Made by a program: the position numbers and the translations under genes. Shown here one piece after another: positions 25,277 through 31,779 of a stretch of DNA of 43,367 bases (positions within the stretch are counted from its first letter, which is position 1; every line of letters begins with the position of its first letter). The DNA is taken from NCBI RefSeq assembly GCF_946998255.1, contig NZ_CAMPYN010000002.1, positions 1-43,367 on the forward strand, read 5' to 3'. The stretch is from an uncultured Helcococcus sp. (lineage in GTDB: Bacteria; Bacillota; Clostridia; Tissierellales; Peptoniphilaceae). A model generated the notes under the pieces. That model worked only from the letters and a program-made list of their open reading frames with translations. It was not told the DNA's origin and did not search any database.

Positions 25277-26002
25277 TTATCTATCGTTATTTCTATTTCT
25301 TCTATTTCTTCCTCTATTGTTGTTTCTTCTATTTCTTGAGAATTTTGGTTTTGGATTATCTACAGCTTTATCTCCTGGTAATACTTCACCTCTGTAAATC
25401 CATACCTTAACACCTAACTTACCATATGTTGTATCTGCTTCTGCAAATCCGTAGTCTATGTCAGCTCTAAGTGTTTGTAGAGGAATTCTACCTTCTGAAT
25501 AACCTTCTGTTCTAGCCATGTCAGCACCATTTAATCTACCAGAAACTTGTGTTTTGATACCTTCAGCTCCTGCTTTCATCGTTCTTTGGATAGCTTGTTT
25601 CATAGCTCTTCTAAAAGTAATTCTTCTTTCTAAATCTGCAGCTATTTGTTCTGCTTGTAATTGAGCACTTACTGCAGTGTCTAATACTTCTTCAACATTA
25701 ACGATAACTTGTTTACCAGTCATTTTTTCTAGTTTATTTTTGATTTCTTCTACACCAGCACCACCTTTACCGATGATCATACCTGGTTTAGCTGTATAAA
25801 CTGAAACTTTAATTCTATTTGGAGTTCTTTCTATATCAATTTTAGAAATTCCTGCATCGTATTGATCTTTTTTAACAACTGTTCTGATCTTGTTATCTTC
25901 AGCTAATAACTGTGGAAAATCTTTCTTGTCTGCGAACCATTTTGAATCCCAGTCTTTGATAACTCCAACTCTCATTCCGTGTGGATTAACTTTTTGACCC
26001 AT
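25277..26002 (-). CDS. rpsC: 30S ribosomal protein uS3
   Basis: 241 aa. The KH domain motif PGMIIGKGGAGVEEIKNKLE and the C-terminal SGRLNGADMARTEGYSEG are diagnostic. A Arg/Asn-rich tail (about residues 224-241) extends beyond the core. S3 lies at the mRNA entry channel. Confidence 0.98.
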   Translation of the reverse strand: MGQKVNPHGMRVGVIKDWDSKWFADKKDFPQLLAEDNKIRTVVKKDQYDAGISKIDIERTPNRIKVSVYTAKPGMIIGKGGAGVEEIKNKLEKMTGKQVIVNVEEVLDTAVSAQLQAEQIAADLERRITFRRAMKQAIQRTMKAGAEGIKTQVSGRLNGADMARTEGYSEGRIPLQTLRADIDYGFAEADTTYGKLGVKVWIYRGEVLPGDKAVDNPKPKFSRNRRNNNRGRNRRNRNNDR

Positions 26003-26010
26003 TATTCCTC

Positions 26011-26346
26011 CTAGTTCTCTTCTGCAACAGTCACACCGATGTGTGATGTTCTCTTAAGTATTGGATATGCTGAGCCTTTAGCTTTAGGTCTAATTCTTTT
26101 CATTGTTGGACCATCATTTGCCCAGGCTTTTGCTACTACTAAATTTTCTCTGTCAAGATTGTGATTGTTTTCAGCGTTTGCTATAGCTGATGTCAATACA
26201 TCTGCAAGAATTTTAGCACCTTTTTTAGGAGTGAATCTTAAAATGTTTAATGCTTCATCCACGTTCTTTCCTACTATTTCTCTACAGATAAAATGAACTT
26301 TTAACGGAGAAATACGCACGTATTTTGCTTCTGCTCTTACTTCCAT
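26011..26346 (-). CDS. rplV: 50S ribosomal protein uL22
   Basis: 111 aa. YVRISPLKVHFICREIVGK, the SAIANAENNH helix and the beta hairpin GPTMKRIRPKAKGSAYPILKR are typical. L22 lines the polypeptide exit tunnel. Confidence 0.98.
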   Translation of the reverse strand: MEVRAEAKYVRISPLKVHFICREIVGKNVDEALNILRFTPKKGAKILADVLTSAIANAENNHNLDRENLVVAKAWANDGPTMKRIRPKAKGSAYPILKRTSHIGVTVAEEN

Positions 26347-26358
26347 TCTATCCTCCTA

Positions 26359-26646
26359 TTAACCCTTCTTCACTGCACTTGTTTTGTCTGATTTAGCATG
26401 TCCTCTGTAGGTTCTTGTTGGAACAAATTCTCCTAATTTATGACCTACCATATCTTCTGTGATATAAACTGGAACATGTTTTCTACCATCGTGAACAGCT
26501 ATTGTGTGTCCTACGAATTGTGGAAATATTGTTGATCTTCTTGACCATGTTTTGATAACTTTTTTATCATTTGCTTCATTTAAAGCTTCAACTTTTTTCA
26601 TTAAATGTTCGTCTGCAAATGGTCCCTTTTTCAGAGATCTACCCAT
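26359..26646 (-). CDS. rpsS: 30S ribosomal protein uS19
   Basis: 95 aa. MGRSLKKGPFADEHLMKKVE, TWSRRSTIFPQFVGHTIAVH and GEFVPTRTYRGH are diagnostic of S19, which is in the 30S head next to S13. Confidence 0.98.
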   Translation of the reverse strand: MGRSLKKGPFADEHLMKKVEALNEANDKKVIKTWSRRSTIFPQFVGHTIAVHDGRKHVPVYITEDMVGHKLGEFVPTRTYRGHAKSDKTSAVKKG

Positions 26647-26662
26647 TTATTACCTCCCGGAT

Positions 26663-27496
26663 CTATTTACCTTTTCTTCTTCTTATAATGTATTGATTTG
26701 ATTTCTTCTTACTATCTCTAGTCTTAACACCACGAGATTTCTTACCCCATGGAGTCATAGGTTGAGGTCTACCAACAGGAGCTCTACCTTCACCACCACC
26801 GTGAGGGTGATCTACAGGGTTCATTGCTGAACCTCTTACGTGAGGTCTTCTTCCTAGATATCTTGACTTACCAGCCTTACCTAAAGTAACTAATTCGTGT
26901 TCTGTATTACCTACTTGACCGATTGTAGCTTTACATCTGATATCTATTCTTCTTATTTCACCGGATGGTAATCTAACGATACCGAATTTACCTTCTTTAC
27001 CTGATAATTGCGCTTCAGCACCAGCTGTTCTAACTAGTTGTGCACCCTTACCTGGTTTTAATTCTATATTGTGAATTGTTGTACCTACTGGTATATCTTT
27101 TAATTGTAATGCGTTACCTACTTGGATATCTGCATCTTGACCAGATTCAACTGTTGCACCAACTTTTAATCCTCTTGGAGCTATGATATATCTCTTCTCA
27201 CCATCTACATAGTGGATTAGAGCTATATTAGCTGTTCTGTTTGGATCATATTCTATAGATGCTACTTTTCCTGGTACGCCGTCTTTATTTCTCTTAAAAT
27301 CAATTATTCTATATTTTCTCTTGTTTCCACCACCTCTGAATCTGGTTGTAGTTCTACCATGGTTGTTTCTACCACCTGATCTTTTCAATGGAGCTGTTAA
27401 TGATTTTTCTGGTTTTGTCTTTGTGATTTCTTCAAAAGATAAAACTGACATTGAACGAAGCCCAGCAGAAGTTGGTTTATATTTTTTTATAGCCAT
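26663..27496 (-). CDS. rplB: 50S ribosomal protein uL2
   Basis: 277 aa. RSGGRNNHGRTTTRFRGGG, the RLPSGEIRRI segment and the C-terminal RGSAMNPVDHPHGGGEGRAP loop, which lies near the peptidyl transferase centre, identify L2. Confidence 0.99.
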   Translation of the reverse strand: MAIKKYKPTSAGLRSMSVLSFEEITKTKPEKSLTAPLKRSGGRNNHGRTTTRFRGGGNKRKYRIIDFKRNKDGVPGKVASIEYDPNRTANIALIHYVDGEKRYIIAPRGLKVGATVESGQDADIQVGNALQLKDIPVGTTIHNIELKPGKGAQLVRTAGAEAQLSGKEGKFGIVRLPSGEIRRIDIRCKATIGQVGNTEHELVTLGKAGKSRYLGRRPHVRGSAMNPVDHPHGGGEGRAPVGRPQPMTPWGKKSRGVKTRDSKKKSNQYIIRRRKGK

Positions 27497-27512
27497 TTGA
27501 TCCCCCTAACTC

Positions 27513-27806
27513 TTATAGTTCACCAAATAATTCAATTTCTTTTGAATCATCTGTTAATGTAACTATTGCTTTTTTCCAGTCAGATTTCTTTCCTGTAATC
27601 ATTCCGTGTCTTGTTGATTTACCCTTCATATTGATGGTATTTACTTTTTTAACTTTTACATTTTCAAAGATTGCTTCTACAGCTTCTTTGATTTCTGACT
27701 TGTTAGCTTTTCTATCTACTTTAAATACATATTTGTTTTCATCAGTCAACTCCATTGATCTTTCTGATACAACAGGTGCGATGATTATATCGTAAGGTGA
27801 TTTCAT
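27513..27806 (-). CDS. rplW: 50S ribosomal protein uL23
   Basis: 97 aa. YDIIIAPVVSERSMEL and KYVFKVDRKANKSEIKEAVE are typical. L23 is at the exit tunnel and docks trigger factor and SRP. Its start overlaps the rplD stop by one base. Confidence 0.98.
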   Translation of the reverse strand: MKSPYDIIIAPVVSERSMELTDENKYVFKVDRKANKSEIKEAVEAIFENVKVKKVNTINMKGKSTRHGMITGKKSDWKKAIVTLTDDSKEIELFGEL

Positions 27807-28429
27807 TATGCGAATACCTCCTCTGCCTTATTGATTGCAGCTTCTGTCATAACTAATGAATCGTGTTTTACTAAGTCGTATACGTTCATATTGTTTACAA
27901 CAACTACTTCTACGTTTGGTATATTTCTAAATGATTTATATACATTTTCATTAGCTTCAGCAACTACTAAGTAAGCCTTGTTTTTAGCATTGATTGCTTG
28001 TAAAACATTTTTAGCTTCTTTTGTACTGATGCTATCTAAGTTTAAGTCATTTAATACGATTAATTCTTCATCTAATACTTTTGTTGTAAGAACTGATTTT
28101 AATGCTAGTCTCTTAACTTTCTTTGGTAATGTGTATGAATAATCTCTTGGTTTTGGAGCAAATACTACACCACCACCTCTCCATTGTGGAGATCTGATTG
28201 AACCTTGTCTAGCTCTACCTGTTCCTTTTTGTCTCCAAGGTTTTTTACCACCACCTCTAACTTCTCCACGAGTTTTAGCTGATTGTGTACCTTGTCTTTT
28301 GTTTGCTAAATGATTTTTAACTACTTCGTAAACTGTATGTTCGTTAACTTCTACCGCGAATAGTGATTCTGGTAAATCTAATGAACTAACTTTGTTTCCT
28401 TTAATATCTAATACATTAACGTTAGGCAT
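27806..28429 (-). CDS. rplD: 50S ribosomal protein uL4
   Basis: 207 aa. The extended loop RQGTQSAKTRGEVRGGGKKP with WRQKGTGRARQGSIRSPQW is diagnostic. In enterobacteria L4 represses its own S10 operon by acting on the leader; the structured elements before rpsJ and rplC here are candidates for comparable control. Confidence 0.98.
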   Translation of the reverse strand: MPNVNVLDIKGNKVSSLDLPESLFAVEVNEHTVYEVVKNHLANKRQGTQSAKTRGEVRGGGKKPWRQKGTGRARQGSIRSPQWRGGGVVFAPKPRDYSYTLPKKVKRLALKSVLTTKVLDEELIVLNDLNLDSISTKEAKNVLQAINAKNKAYLVVAEANENVYKSFRNIPNVEVVVVNNMNVYDLVKHDSLVMTEAAINKAEEVFA

Positions 28430-28443
28430 TTACTATCTCCTTC

Positions 28444-29076
28444 CTATTTAGAAGCCTTTCTAGCTTCTTTTACAGTTACTAGTCCGCCCTTAGGTCCTGG
28501 GATAGCACCCTTGATAAGTAATAGATTCTTATCTTCGTAAATTTTAACTATTTGTAGGTTTTGTACTGTAACTCTATCATGACCCATCTTACCTGAGCCT
28601 TTTCTACCTTTAAATACTCTAGCAGGATATGAACCAGCAGATCTAGCACCAGCTACTCTGTGTGATTTTGAACCGTGTGATTCTGGTCCTCTTCCATAAT
28701 TATGTCTCTTAATAGCACCTTGTGTACCCTTACCTTTTGATGTACCAACTACATCAACGATGTCATTTTCTTCAAATGCATCCACTTTTATCTCTTGTCC
28801 GATTTCATATTGGCTTGGATCTTTAACTAGGAATTCTCTTAAATGTTTCTTTAATTCAATCCCAGCTTTTTCAAAGTGTCCTCTCATTGGTTGGTTAGAA
28901 TGTTTTTCTTTTCTTTCTAAATAACCAACTTGGATAGCATTGTAGCCATCATTTTCTAATGTCTTTATTTGCGTAACAACAATTGGGCCAGCTTCAACTA
29001 CTGTAACAGGTGTTACTACACCATTTTCATCAAACAATTGAGTCATTCCCAATTTTTTTCCTAAAATACCTTTCAT
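28444..29076 (-). CDS. rplC: 50S ribosomal protein uL3
   Basis: 210 aa. KGILGKKLGMTQLFDENG, GTSKGKGTQGAIKRHNYGRG and RVAGARSAGSYPARVFKGRK are diagnostic. L3 is an early assembly protein reaching the peptidyl transferase centre. Unlike the tightly packed genes after it, it is separated from rpsJ by 108 bases that can fold into a long-range stem. Confidence 0.98.
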   Translation of the reverse strand: MKGILGKKLGMTQLFDENGVVTPVTVVEAGPIVVTQIKTLENDGYNAIQVGYLERKEKHSNQPMRGHFEKAGIELKKHLREFLVKDPSQYEIGQEIKVDAFEENDIVDVVGTSKGKGTQGAIKRHNYGRGPESHGSKSHRVAGARSAGSYPARVFKGRKGSGKMGHDRVTVQNLQIVKIYEDKNLLLIKGAIPGPKGGLVTVKEARKASK

Positions 29077-29097
29077 ATTTTCCCCTTTCTTATAGCG

Positions 29098-29175
29098 GAT
29101 TGCTAATTACTTTTTGGACAAGCTATATATAAGGAAACTTATTTTAACTTGCTGCGATAAACGCCTTTAGCAATC
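29098..29175 (-). promoter_or_regulatory. Structured element in the rpsJ-rplC intercistronic gap
   Basis: GATTGCTAA (complement of 29167-29175) pairs perfectly with TTAGCAATC (complement of 29098-29106), closing a domain of about 80 nt that contains smaller hairpins (ATAAG-TTTC-CTTAT and GCG/CGC). No U tract follows, so it is not a terminator. The closed domain ends about 20 nt before the rplC start codon. A ribosomal-protein binding element is plausible but not shown. Confidence 0.55.
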
Positions 29176-29184
29176 ATTCTAAGC

Positions 29185-29496
29185 TTAAAGCTTGATCTCG
29201 ATATCTACACCAGCTGGTAGATTTAATTTTTTAAGAGCATCTAATGTCTTAGCATTTGGATTAACAATGTCTATTAATCTCTTGTGTGTTCTTTGTTCAA
29301 ATTGTTCTCTTGAATCTTTGTACTTGTGAACCGCTCTTATAATAGTAACTTTTTCTATTTCTGTAGGTAGTGGAATTGGACCTGAAACTTCCGCACCACT
29401 TCTCTTACATGCATCTACGATTTTCTCTGCTGATGAATCAATTACTTCGTGATCATAAGCTCTCAATCTTATTCTGATTTTTTGTTGTTTTGCCAT
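29185..29496 (-). CDS. rpsJ: 30S ribosomal protein uS10
   Basis: 103 aa. KIRIRLRAYDHEVIDSSAEK, SGPIPLPTEIEKVTIIRA and the loop KDSREQFEQRTHKRLIDI are diagnostic. It is also NusE in transcription antitermination. First gene of the ribosomal superlocus, with a structured leader of about 175 nt. Confidence 0.99.
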   Translation of the reverse strand: MAKQQKIRIRLRAYDHEVIDSSAEKIVDACKRSGAEVSGPIPLPTEIEKVTIIRAVHKYKDSREQFEQRTHKRLIDIVNPNAKTLDALKKLNLPAGVDIEIKL

Positions 29497-29509
29497 TTTT
29501 CCTCCTATG

Positions 29510-29675
29510 TTTGGTAGCCGTACTCTTATCCGGGTGTACTAAACCCAATCATTAAAAAAAGCGATGCTACCTCGCTCAAAATTTTTCTTGAACTAACTCC
29601 GTGCGAATTACCCTTAAAAAACCCGTAGAAGTAAGCTTTCTAAGCAACCTCTCACATCGTCGCTAAAATTAGTAC
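29510..29675 (-). promoter_or_regulatory. S10 operon 5' leader with possible attenuator
   Basis: The transcript can form AGCGA/TCGCT (29560-29576) followed by seven U residues, a short terminator-like hairpin 60 bases before rpsJ. Its loop segment GGTAGC (complement of 29566-29571) is complementary to GCTACC (complement of 29513-29518) next to the ribosome binding site. Upstream the leader folds into further stems (GUGAG/CUUAC near 29620-29655). This layout allows control of readthrough or initiation; ligand unknown. Confidence 0.5.
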
Positions 29676-29678
29676 TTG

Positions 29679-29710
29679 ATTATATTACTAAATTTCTTGG
29701 ATAAATGCAA
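29679..29710 (-). promoter_or_regulatory. Promoter of the S10 operon
   Basis: On the minus strand TTGCAT (complement of 29705-29710), 17 bases, TAATAT (complement of 29682-29687). An overlapping TATAAT (complement of 29679-29684) is a second possible -10 box. Confidence 0.7.
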
Positions 29711-29870
29711 ATTTATTGGTTGTTTTTTTGTTTATTGTTGAATGTGTTAAGTTTTTGTAATAATTAGTTTTTGAGGTCGTTAGGTGTAGCTGTTTTTGGC
29801 GGTTTTGTTTTTTTGTATCGGCTGCTTGCGGCTGGAGTTTGGGTCCAATTTTAAGTTTCACTTCTCCGAT
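29711..29870. other. T-rich gene-free stretch upstream of the S10 promoter
   Basis: The plus strand is strongly T- and G-rich (runs of T7) with hardly any C. The minus strand, that is the region upstream of the S10 -35 box, therefore has A-runs that could serve as UP-element DNA. No convincing ORF is present. Confidence 0.4.
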
Positions 29871-30200
29871 CACGACATATTAAGATTGTATTTCATGCGA
29901 ATTCTAGACTTTTCTTTCACTGTCATGATATCTCAAGTTTACGTTTCATGTGTATTCAACACTTTGCTTCTACTGTCATGATATCTCTAGCTAACGCTTC
30001 ATGAGTATTAAACACTTTACTTCTACTGTCATGATTTCTCAAACTTACGTTTCATGTGTATTCAACACTTTTCTTCCACTGTCATGATTTCTCAAACTTA
30101 CGTTTCATGTGTATTCAACACTTTTCTTCCACTGTCATGATTTACACATCCTACACGTCATGTGTGTATTTAACCTAGCTACTCCTGTCATGATTTCTTC
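29871..30200. repeat. Tandem array of 53-bp CATGAT repeats
   Basis: CATGAT recurs at 29924, 29977, 30030, 30083, 30136 and 30189, exactly 53 bp apart, with a degenerate CACGAC at 29871. A second CATG recurs with the same period at 29894, 29947, 30000, 30053, 30106 and 30159. The units starting at 30030 and 30083 are identical over all 53 bp. The unit reads TGTCATGATTTCTCAAAC, then TTACGTTTCATGTGTATTC, then AACACTTTTCTTCCAC. It encodes no protein. It lies between the S10 promoter and a rightward gene. Confidence 0.92.
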
Positions 30201-30270
30201 ACAACAATTCATCAAACATAATTTTAATTACATAATTGTATATAAGTTATATTAATTATTCTTAATAATG

Positions 30271-30297
30271 TTGACAGTTTATTTTTTCGATTATGTT
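30271..30297 (+). promoter_or_regulatory. Possible promoter of the PD-(D/E)XK-like gene
   Basis: A consensus TTGACA (30271-30276) lies about 50 bases before the ATG. The best -10 candidate, TATGTT (30292-30297), has only 15-base spacing, so the assignment of -10 is uncertain. Confidence 0.4.
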
Positions 30298-30320
30298 TTA
30301 TACTTTTTTTAGGAGATATT

Positions 30321-31112
30321 ATGACTAATATAAAACATGAATTAAAAAATTTAAGAAAATTATATAAATCACTTATCGAGAAAAACGATAAATACCTCAA
30401 GCTTGATGTTGAAGGTTATATAACTATAAATAAAAAGAATGATAGTGTTTACTTCTATCATAATTATTATAAAGATGAAAAATTAATTAGAGAATATATT
30501 AAACACCAGGAAATTGATTTAATAAAAAATTTAACTCAAAAGCAATATTCTAAAAGAATCGCTTCAAAGTTAAATAAAAGATACAATTTGTTAGACAAAT
30601 TAATTAAGAGTTTTAATGATGTTGATGAATACGAAAAACTACCAGATTACAGAAAAGACCTAATCGACCCAGTGCTTCCAAATTACGATAAGACTGTTCA
30701 AGAATGGTACAAAACAAATTATAATAAACTTGATTTCAACAATGAAAATAAACATTACTTAACTAATAAAGGAGAAAAAGTCAGATCTAAAAGCGAAAAG
30801 ATTCTAGCCGACTTATTTTCTAGCAAAGGAATCTTGTATAAATACGAAGCTCCCCTACAGATCAACAACTTCACCATATATCCAGACTTCACTTTTATAA
30901 GTCCATATAGTATGGAAGAAATATATTGGGAACATTTCGGAATGATTGCTAATGAAAATTATGCTGCCAGTATGATAAAAAAATTAAGCTTATATGAGAT
31001 GAATGGCATAAAGCTTGGAAAGAATTTAATCATAAGTTTGGAATCTGCTAATTCTGGTTTGGATTTGGAATGGATAGAGAGTAATATTGATTTTTATTTA
31101 CTTAAAAAGTAA
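30321..31112 (+). CDS. PD-(D/E)XK nuclease-like protein of unknown function
   Basis: 263 aa. The N-terminal half (about residues 1-110) is a lysine-rich, probably coiled helical region. The C-terminal half has the layout of a PD-(D/E)XK-fold nuclease: RSKSE with Glu159, YPDF with Asp189, WEHFG with Glu204, then Lys220/Lys221 and Tyr225 before a GIKLGKNLIISLES strand. Similar stand-alone proteins occur widely in Firmicutes without known function. An AGGAG ribosome binding site precedes the ATG. It is transcribed opposite to the ribosomal cluster and begins 130 bases beyond the 53-bp array. I infer DNA- or RNA-cleaving ability only from the fold. Confidence 0.7.
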   Translation: MTNIKHELKNLRKLYKSLIEKNDKYLKLDVEGYITINKKNDSVYFYHNYYKDEKLIREYIKHQEIDLIKNLTQKQYSKRIASKLNKRYNLLDKLIKSFNDVDEYEKLPDYRKDLIDPVLPNYDKTVQEWYKTNYNKLDFNNENKHYLTNKGEKVRSKSEKILADLFSSKGILYKYEAPLQINNFTIYPDFTFISPYSMEEIYWEHFGMIANENYAASMIKKLSLYEMNGIKLGKNLIISLESANSGLDLEWIESNIDFYLLKK

Positions 31113-31201
31113 GGATAATTATATAATGAATGATTCTGTTACAAAAATTCAAAAACTCAAATTCAATAAATGTATATTTTTATATACTACAAGAAAAAAT
31201 G

Positions 31202-31235
31202 AAAAGACTAGAAATTTAATCTAGTCTTTTAATCA
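31202..31235 (+). terminator. Terminator after the PD-(D/E)XK-like gene
   Basis: AAAAGACTAGA (31202-31212) and TCTAGTCTTTT (31220-31230) form a perfect 11-bp stem with a T-rich end; it is symmetrical and could work in both directions. Confidence 0.85.
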
Positions 31236-31239
31236 TTTT

Positions 31240-31420
31240 TAAGGCTTTATTAATATAATGTATAAGTATAAACCAGCTACAAATTAGCTACAAACCACTT
31301 AATTTTTCCTGTACTCTACTCTTTTTATTCATTTTGTATTATTTTTTATACAAAATGATACAAGCACTTAATCATCTGTATCTAAGTGTACATGCCATTC
31401 ACGAGCTAATAAACATATAA
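31240..31420. other. Gene-free stretch between nuclease-like gene and tRNAs
   Basis: No gene is recognisable. It contains two near copies of AGCTACAAA (31277 and 31289) and a perfect 10-bp inverted repeat CATTTTGTAT/ATACAAAATG (31330-31357) with an 8-base spacer. Position just past the 3' end of tRNA-Leu is typical for integration sites, but no integrase or duplicated tRNA end is visible. Confidence 0.4.
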
Positions 31421-31450
31421 AAAAAGCTTGACTAAATAGTCAAGCTTTTT
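31421..31450 (-). terminator. Terminator of the tRNA-His/tRNA-Leu transcript
   Basis: A nearly perfect 30-bp palindrome (AAAAAGCTTGACTA / TAGTCAAGCTTTTT) lies two bases after the CCA end of tRNA-Leu; T7 follows on the minus strand. Confidence 0.9.
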
Positions 31451-31452
31451 CT

Positions 31453-31537
31453 TGGTGCGGATGAGAGGAATCGAACCCCCACATCTTGCGATACTAGATC
31501 CTAAGTCTAGCGCGTCTGCCAGTTCCGCCACATCCGC
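31453..31537 (-). tRNA. tRNA-Leu (anticodon UAG)
   Basis: An 85-nt class II tRNA with CCA encoded. The acceptor arms GCGGATG/CATCCGC pair perfectly. The anticodon stem CTAGA/TCTAG frames the loop CTTAGGA with anticodon TAG. A long variable arm and GGTTCGATTCC T-arm are present. Confidence 0.97.
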
Positions 31538-31538
31538 A

Positions 31539-31614
31539 TGGGGTGGATAATGGGATTTGAACCCACGATACCTGGAACCACAATCCAGTGCCTTACCCCT
31601 TGGCTATATCCACC
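31539..31614 (-). tRNA. tRNA-His (anticodon GUG)
   Basis: A 76-nt tRNA including encoded CCA. The acceptor arms GTGGATA/TATCCAC pair, with an extra 5' G opposite C73, the hallmark of tRNA-His. The stem CTGGA/TCCAG frames the loop TTGTGGT (anticodon GTG). It is the first gene of the two-tRNA transcript, one base before tRNA-Leu. Confidence 0.97.
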
Positions 31615-31635
31615 ATACATTAATCGTACTTATAT

Positions 31636-31692
31636 AATATACAAAATTTTATTTGCTTTGTCAAGCTTTTTATTTGCTTTGTCAAGCTTTTT
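31636..31692 (-). promoter_or_regulatory. tRNA promoter with a duplicated -35 segment
   Basis: On the minus strand TTGACA (complement of 31659-31664), 17 bases, TATATT (complement of 31636-31641). The 21-bp segment at 31651-31671 is repeated perfectly at 31672-31692, so a second TTGACA lies 21 bp, two helical turns, further upstream. Confidence 0.85.
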
Positions 31693-31699
31693 ATTAATT

Positions 31700-31740
31700 A
31701 AAGAAAAAGAGAGCTGAAAAATCAACTCTCTCTTTTTACT
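31700..31740 (-). terminator. Terminator of the repeat surface protein gene
   Basis: AAAAAGAGAG (31705-31714) pairs with CTCTCTTTTT (31728-31737), with an inner TGA/TCA. On the minus strand T-rich sequence follows. Confidence 0.85.
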
Positions 31741-31779
31741 AGAAGAAATAAATATTTATATCTCTAAAGATTTATTTAA

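Noticed and set aside
29688..29873. 61-residue leftward ORF upstream of the S10 promoter
   Set aside because: Low-complexity Lys/Gln/Asn composition from T-rich DNA, no ribosome binding site, and it covers the S10 -35 box.
29871..30200. CRISPR array
   Set aside because: Units are contiguous 53-bp tandem repeats; there are no unique spacers between short repeats and no cas genes nearby.
31330..31357. Terminator for the tRNA transcript
   Set aside because: The 10-bp inverted repeat lacks a U tract, and a much better terminator lies directly after tRNA-Leu at 31421-31450.
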